A stretch of DNA of 64,000 nt from positions 43,509,323 through 43,573,322 of the forward strand of contig CM026562.1 of assembly GCA_015143295.1 (NCBI GenBank), given 5' to 3'. Shown here piece by piece: positions 57,793 through 64,000 of this stretch. A model generated the notes under the pieces. The model was not told where the DNA came from and did no database searches. It saw nothing but the letters and a program-made list of their open reading frames with translations. Each line of letters opens with the position of its first letter. Within the stretch, counting starts at the first letter, position 1. Made by a program: the position numbers and the translations under genes. This stretch comes from Tetracentron sinense (lineage: Eukaryota > Streptophyta > Magnoliopsida > Trochodendrales > Trochodendraceae).

Positions 57793-57880
57793 TTCTGCAG
57801 ATAAGTTGAGAGCAACCCTAATGAAGGAAAATCCTGGTCAAGAGAGGAATCTATATGTGGCTCTCAACTTATCTGCAGAA
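57793..57880. repeat. Perfect 21-bp inverted repeat with 46-nt loop
   Basis: 57793-57813 (ttctgcagataagttgagag plus c) is the exact reverse complement of 57860-57880. A transcript would form a 21-bp perfect stem. The right arm overlaps the end of the coiled-coil fragment described next. Confidence 0.9.
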
Positions 57881-58108
57881 CCTGAATCTATCTGTTTGTT
57901 GTTCTCGTTCTCTCAACTTGTCTTGAAGCTCCTTAACCTGCCATTAACATATAGAACAAAAATTAGCAATTGTAGCTGAGAGGTCAACTATCAATCAAGC
58001 TATGAAGTAAATTTGTAAACCCCTCGTAATAAAAGTACCTTCTAATGAAGTAATAAAGACTCTTGAGTTATGTTCTCGCTCTTTCATTATGTTTTCGAGC
58101 TCCTTAGT
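57866..58108 (-). pseudogene. Coiled-coil gene fragment, kinesin-like (two mini-exons)
   Basis: Two AG-preceded segments on the minus strand. 58108-58039 reads TKELENIMKEREHNSRVF and ends at a GTACTT donor. 57937 onward reads VKELQDKLREREQQTDRF. The KELE..L.ERE repeat resembles the coiled-coil of plant kinesin-14 proteins. Joining the two directly would not keep a frame. No motor domain is nearby, so this is a fragment at best. Confidence 0.35.
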
Positions 58109-58617
58109 CTGTAAAAATAGAGAACAAAAAGTATTTGTAGCGTCTCATTTGCTACTCATTCCATTAGTGGCAACAACCTTTTGGTGAATCTAAAGAGTAT
58201 ATTCCATAAGATAGCCCAGATTGTGAACCATAAGTCTTTTCAAAACTGATAAACTACTCGAGCAAAGATCAAGCATAACAAGGAGCAACACACAATATAG
58301 AAAAGGCCATTTAGCACATCAACTTATTGTTAATAAGGATTATTGCTTGAAAAGTTCTGGGTCGTCTTGCATGCTACTGTAACATGTAGATCAACAACAA
58401 TGTATTGCTTGTCTTGGTTGTATCCTGAAAGCGCTTCACTACAAACCAATTTGTAAGCAGAAATAATTGGCCTATACTAGGTGGGGACATTGATTGGCCT
58501 CTTAAGATTATTAACAGAAATGATCAAAATTTAGGAAAAACTAAATCTTATTCAAAAATAAAACAATAGCATAACAAATAATAACCAACTAAAATAACGA
58601 TCAAGGATGATTCATTT

Positions 58618-60153
58618 TTATCGAGCTTCGATCATAGTCATTGTCTCCTCATTTGCATAACTTTTTCCTGTTAGGGTTGCAAACAAGTCTGCACCATTGT
58701 GAGTTCTAATAACATATGCCGGTTGCTTAGGAAGAGGCAGAGTAGTCTCATTACTTAGCATGAAAACAACCGTCGGCATGGTCGGCCCATCTTTTGCACT
58801 TTGTTGCACGCACAAAAGGCCAACATGGATGCATGTCAAAACTTCATGAGCAACACATGAATCTACCATTGAGAAGTCAACTATATCCAAGGCTCTGTCT
58901 TCATTCCACAAGTCTCATGCCTGATATATATAGTTCCAAAAAATCAAATTAAGAAGAGATTAATAGTGATAGAAATGAAAGCAAACAGCTGTACTTACAT
59001 GCCCTATCAAATTCAAGGAGAGATCCTTATAGTAATAGCCATTATTTTTCTGGCCACTAATGATCTTTAATAGTAATACCCCAAAGCTAAAGACATCAGA
59101 TTTTATCGAAAACAACCCATTAATTGCATACTCCGGTGCCATATAACCACTGCATTAAAAAGATAGAAAAGTGATTCGGTTAATTTAATGTAAATAACCT
59201 AATGTTATGTGTATCTTGTTTACATCACGTACTTTTCTATGTCTAGCACTTACTATGTTCCAACTACTGTTTGTATTTGCTTGAGTTTGATTCCCTCCAA
59301 ACATTCTGGCCATACCAAAATCTGAAATTTTGGGGTTTAGCTCAGCATCGAGTAGAACATTACTGCCTTTCAAATCCCTATGGATTATTCTCAATTTGGA
59401 GTCTTGATGAAGATAAAGGACCCCTTGAGCAATTCCAACAATAATTTCAAAGCGCTTTCTCCAATCCAATAGTACTTTTCTAGTTTGATCTGTTCTAAAT
59501 TTGAATCAGAGATACACATTAATGCACAGTGAACAAACTTATACCAAAGAAGGCAAACAAAAGTAGTTGCATAGGATTCATACCGAAAATAAAAGAATCC
59601 AAGCTTTTATTTGGCATATATTCATACATTAACATCTTATCTTCATCTTGAATGCAACAACCTAAAAGCCCCACAAGATTCCTGTGCTGAAGTTTAGCAA
59701 TCAACATAACCTCATTTTTTAGTTCTTCTATCCCTTGTCCTGAATTCTTGGAAAGTCTTTTCACTGCTATCTCCTTTCCATTAGATAGCTGACCCTAAAA
59801 ATTATAGCCCAAACTTGCATCAAGCTAGCAACTCAATTAGAATATGCTTTGTCTTCACAGATTCAAGCACCATTTACTCATCTTTTTGCTGCACTATATA
59901 CCCCTCTGCAGTCATGCAAATACAAAAAGGCAAAAAGAAAAATGAACCTTAAAATTATAGACTTGTAAGATTACCTTATAAACCGGGCCAAAACCACCTT
60001 GTCCGAGCATATTAGCGGCAGAGAAGTTGTCTGTCGCTGCTACTAAAATGCTTAGATCAAAGAATGGTAATTCTGGATTGGACCTAATTTGTTCAAGGTC
60101 ATTTGTGCCCAGAGGTTCTTTGAATAACCGTTCAAGACATCGTTTCATCGCCA
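58618..60153 (-). pseudogene. Receptor-like kinase (S-domain/CRK type), kinase-only pseudogene
   Basis: Five kinase exons at 59975-60153, 59584-59794, 59254-59489, 58999-59149 and 58618-58920. Motifs: [57 protein letters not shown], and the C terminus MTMIEAR. The exon sizes 211, 236 and 151 match the conserved 211-238-151 pattern of this family except for a missing 2 nt. That loss falls in the activation segment after QTQANTN, where the family has R-V-V-G-T, and shifts the frame. The last exon opens A-stop-D-L-W: TGA replaces the Trp of the usual A-W-D-L-W. Ectodomain and transmembrane exons are not seen upstream, so it is 5' truncated. Confidence 0.85.
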
Positions 60154-61485
60154 CTGAACACAAACATAATAACTAATTCAGAAGTTGCTCTGTTGCTCAC
60201 CGAATGCTTCATTATAAAGGAATTAATTGGTATAAGATTGCCATAAGTACAGCCTAACCCCTCCTCACACACACACAAACTCCTACGTCCAACCCAAAAA
60301 AGAAATAAACATATAGAAACCAAGTTAACCTATGAGCATGTTTTTGAACTCCTTTTTTTTTTGGCAGAATTTTTCGAACTCCTTCACTTTTGTAAAAAAT
60401 GGAGTACTAAAGTTTGTATCTTTTATCCTATATGTTTTGTATCGTAAGGCCCAACTGAATCAGAGGGCTACACATGCAAAAAGGGAATGAAGAGATTCAA
60501 TGAACCGTGTTCCCTCTTTTGATATCAATAACATATAATAAAAAGGTCAAATAGGGTTTGTAGTACAGTGTCCAATCTTTTAATTTCAAAAGCATAAAAC
60601 CTATTCTTTGGTTCCCTGCTAACTGGCTTGATTGAGATGATGGTAGCTATTGCATGGGAATTTCGGTTCACCAAGTTTGCCAATCTATGACAAAGATTGA
60701 TGACATGGATTCATCGTCCTTGGATCAGCATGTCATATTTTGGTGTCCTTATAGTAATCTTGTTACATTGACTCAAACACTTTTCCAGATCTGATCTTTC
60801 AGCCCCATACTTAATAATCCTTATCTAATCATCTAATTTGGTTTGATCTGCACATTATCTATTGGTATGCATTTGCAGCATTTCTATGCTTTAGTAGTTT
60901 GGTTTCATGGTATAATTTGTGAGTAATTAATTATCAGTTAAAAGATAATTAATAGCCATTATGCGACACGTGGTGTAGCTACCCTATAACATGGAGATGG
61001 ACTAACACTTGTACAACCTTGCATCTGGGGAAGGCTGTGACTGGGGCTAGCAAATTCTTTATATAAAAGAAGGCTGTGAACAATGAATATCAGCCCAAGT
61101 AGAACAGATGAATTCAATTGGTTCTTGAAAGCAAACAAATGATGTATGTAGTTGATGGTAAACCATTACCATATAAATCTCATGTTCTTATAAAGAGAGA
61201 ACTCTAAATCATTTATTATAAACCAAATCCCTACTTCATTAGATTAAACCAAATCTCTATTATGAATGTTTGAAAACATGTTTATGACATGCATTTGAAA
61301 CATGAAATTAAAAATCCTTCTGATTGAATTTCATGCCACCTGACAAAAATTTCCAATACTGTTTTTGATATTTCCTCAATGTCACCTATCAAGCTCACCA
61401 AGAACTAATCCCCAGGCATTCTAAAGACTAAATTGGTAAAAGAAAAAGATATGAGAAGGGAAGCAAGTTTTAAAGCTACATTTAC
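60154..61485. other. Intergenic, no recognisable gene
   Basis: The extracellular (lectin/DUF26), signal-peptide and transmembrane exons of the receptor kinase would be expected here or further right, but none is visible. The stretch is A+T-rich with no repeats that I could define. Confidence 0.45.
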
Positions 61486-61641
61486 CTCTTGCAATAAGTT
61501 AGCCTTCTCAAGTGCTACATGCACTGAACATAAGGCCTGAATACCTGACTTGCTCCTAGGTCATGCTGCTTCCAAGACTGGAAAAATTCTCAATACTTCA
61601 CAAACACTTGCAGAGAGTACCTTGCACATCCCTCCATGTAA
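61486..61641 (-). pseudogene. Isolated exon of a PUB-type U-box protein
   Basis: A 156-nt segment bounded by AG and GTAAAT reads 52 codons: LHGGMCKVLSASVCEVLRIF, PVLEAA, stop, PRSKSGIQALCSVHVALEKA, NLLQE. This is the second-exon motif of plant U-box E3 ligases of the PUB6/PUB45 group, as I remember the family. The TGA replaces the conserved Arg before PRSKSG, a single C-to-T change from CGA. The U-box and ARM-repeat exons are not found nearby. It is most likely a leftover of a duplicated gene. Confidence 0.7.
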
Positions 61642-63182
61642 CTGCATATACAATCACAAATTTGTTAATCGTTCACCTCAATTAATGAAACTGTAATGAA
61701 GTGCTTATAATTGTAAGTTGGCGTGTGTTTCACCAGATCAATCAAGTCTAACCAGACTCTAAGTAATGAGTCCAAACTCAAAACTTCAAAAACATGATTC
61801 CTAAGTTTGTAATAATATCACTGAGATTTTAAATGCTTAGTCTAATTGCACAACTGGGAACTTGAAACACCAATTTCCATGCCTAACCCAGGCTTCTAAA
61901 TATCAATTCTGAACATGCTATCCTCCATAATTTTCACTTTTATTACTTTCAGTTTTTGAGGGTATAAGTCTATTGTACCTAATATCATGTTTTATAAAAA
62001 AAAAAATAGTACCATTACAAAAGAAATAAGACTCCAACATTCCAAACATATAACGCATACTGACACATTTGGATCAACCAGAACACCAATGCACAAAATA
62101 CTACTCTCTCCAGTATTTAAGTTTCAGCAAAGACAAATCCATCTTTGAAGTTCTAAGAGTTCATTGCATTTATATCTTTGGATCCATTTCTATCAAACAA
62201 ATAATTATGGACGGGAGGATAATCGCAATATAAATAAACAGTTCACCAAATTTTGAAGGAAAAAAAGGAGAAAAATCAGAATACTCTTAACTCCAAAGCA
62301 AATTACAATGGATAGTTTACGCTCGTGTTGATGACTGTGGTGGAGATGTACTATGTCATGGGTAGTAGTACTGCTTAAAGAGATTGATGTTGATGGGGCT
62401 GAGATGCACTCTGTCATGTGTCAAAGAGGAGGTAAGTGTTGTTGGTGTAGATTTATCTCACCTCATGCAGTTTGTCCCACTCAGGGTCGAGTTTCTATCC
62501 GGACCAATGTGAGAGGATGATGAGTCGTCGAACCACAAGGACAAGTCATATCCATGTTTTCAACTATTTTCTCGGCAACCAAACATAGCATAAAAGAAAA
62601 AAATAATAAAAATTCAATATCCTCTTACAAATGTGTTCAAAGTTTGAATGTGAGAATAAAATCTCCAATGTACTAACTCGATAATCACTTTCATACTTGG
62701 AGATCAAACCCACCGCGGAAGGAGGTAAGAACCTTAAGAATTCAGATATCAAAGCTGGAAATGGCATCCAAGGTGATTTGGGTTTTGGCACAGGGTCATG
62801 CATCCTTTGAAACCCTAAACAGTTTAAATAATATTTTACAAACTAAATCAGTACAGTATCCACAATTGTGGTTCAGATATCAAAGCTGGAAATGGCATCC
62901 AAGCGTACTTAATATTGGCATCGCCGTTACGCTTCTCATTATCGGCTGTGCGAATAGGTGGAACGACTGCGACTTTAGGGCATGGCAAAGAAGAATAGAG
63001 GGATGAAAGAAGTTGGAACAAATGAGGGAATCGAACTAGGTGAGAAGAGAATATATGACTTTAGAGGGTGAGAGGTTTTAATTTTGATGGAATCAATGAA
63101 GGAGACCTGAAGGAGATGAAATGGAAGAGAAATGGGGGAGGAACCAACCTTGTGATGCTTCGAATCCTGCGAAGAGAGAGAG
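61642..63182. other. Intergenic, with one 32-bp direct repeat
   Basis: No gene recognised. A 32-bp exact direct repeat (ttcagatatcaaagctggaa onward) stands at 62741-62772 and 62872-62903, 131 bp apart. Confidence 0.5.
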
Positions 63183-63434
63183 AAAGAGATGGGGGCTATG
63201 GAAGAACTGGCAGAGTTAAAGAGGGATGAGGAACCAAGACGCTTAGCAGTCGGGCATACACAGTGGGGGTGTTTTTTGGGGAGACCATAGGAAAGAAGCA
63301 AATTAAGAGAAAGAGAAGGGGGCTATGGAAGAATTGGCAGAGTTAAAGAGGTGTGAGTAACCAAGACGCTTAGCGGTCAGGCATACATAGTGGGGGTGTT
63401 TTTTGGGGAGACCATACGAAAGAAGCAAATTAAC
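63183..63434. repeat. Tandem duplication of 127 bp
   Basis: 63183-63309 and 63310-63434 match closely (about ten differences by eye). Both contain ggcagagttaaagagg, ccaagacgcttagc and gtgggggtgttttttgggga. No coding potential is evident. Confidence 0.88.
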
Positions 63435-63557
63435 CGATAGATATGGGTGGGGCCCACAAGTCAACATTTATTAGAGGGGACAGGGGGTAATAACCTGAAG
63501 CCATGATACAAGGTTTTGAAGGTATCCACGTGGATACCAACAGCTATATAGGAGTAA

Positions 63558-64000
63558 CTAGCAAATACCCCGTGCGATGCACGGGAAATTTAAAAAGTAG
63601 CAAAAAAATAGAAAATAAATAAAATATTACTTAATATATAGTATATTTATATTTATAAAAAAAAAGTACATAAATAATTTTCATACATTTTGACATTAAA
63701 TTCTTAATTAAATATGGATAAATCTATAAATTATAATAGTAAAATAATGGGAAGCAAAATCTTTTTATTGAGAATGAATAGCTATATTATCCCTGCCACA
63801 ACACTTACACATTCAAATTTACAGAGAAGAAACGATTGGGGGGATATTTCAGTAGACAAAAAAAAAAAAAGATATGTTAGTCAAATTAATAGAAATAAGT
63901 GATAATGGATTTCAAAGAGGATAATGTTAGTGAATATTTGATGGCGAACAAAGAAATGCAAATGAAATTGCGTGAGTCCACCACAACAATTATCTAGGGA
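63558..64000 (-). mobile_element. Helitron 3' end, element running off the window
   Basis: On the minus strand the sequence reads cccgtgcatcgcacgggg, tatttg, then CTAG followed by T, the classical Helitron terminus of a near-perfect hairpin a few bases before CTRR. The hairpin core is nearly identical to that of the complete copy at 10513. The 5' end would lie beyond 64000. Confidence 0.65.

Noticed and set aside
1-64000. CRISPR array, rRNA or tRNA genes
   Set aside because: No regularly spaced repeats of CRISPR type were seen. No rRNA core or tRNA T-loop/anticodon arrangement was recognised by eye, although a tRNA could be missed without a covariance search.

Overview
The window is nuclear DNA of a flowering plant. 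The evidence is split genes with GT..AG introns, plant-only families (an RLCK-VII kinase, an S-domain/CRK-type receptor kinase, a plant U-box exon), a high A+T content and dense plant transposons (Ty1/copia, L1-type LINE, hAT MITEs, Helitron). Introns of 6-8 kb filled with repeats suggest a woody, basal-eudicot or magnoliid-like genome. That last point is inference and the species is not identified.

Layout: 1-2350 holds no recognisable gene. 2352-7451 is a nearly complete but coding-dead Ty1/copia element. 7452-11640 is repeat-rich intergenic DNA with one hAT MITE (perfect 8-bp target duplication) and one complete 438-bp Helitron. 11721-15101 (minus) is a six-exon PBL8-like receptor-like cytoplasmic kinase whose 360-codon frame could be rebuilt exactly. 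Its usual C-terminal tail is deleted and survives only as an out-of-frame remnant. 16873-51066 (minus) is one 34-kb gene of 15 exons encoding an 812-residue TPR-MYND-SET protein of the SMYD4-like class; the exon phases all agree. Its CDS is 2.4 kb and the rest is intron. The introns carry a 5.8-kb LINE, a hAT-interrupted LINE fragment, an inverted pair of LTRs with ~600-bp arms, a chain of Gypsy-like LTR copies and several MITEs.

51.2-57.4 kb, directly upstream of that gene, is a nest of TIR elements. It contains exon-like pieces with in-frame stops, a 5'-truncated LINE with a 24-bp target duplication and two hAT MITEs with perfect 8-bp duplications. 57.4-64 kb holds gene debris: a short coiled-coil (kinesin-like) fragment beside a perfect 21-bp inverted repeat, a receptor-like kinase pseudogene with two lesions, an isolated U-box (PUB) N-terminal exon with a stop, a 127-bp tandem duplication and two Helitron 3' ends.

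Functionally there are two probably active genes, both on the minus strand and separated by about 1.8 kb: a membrane-anchored immune/signalling kinase and a putative protein methyltransferase or TPR scaffold. They share no pathway that can be argued from sequence. No rRNA, tRNA or CRISPR feature was recognised. No computation was run; identities and similarities are by eye.
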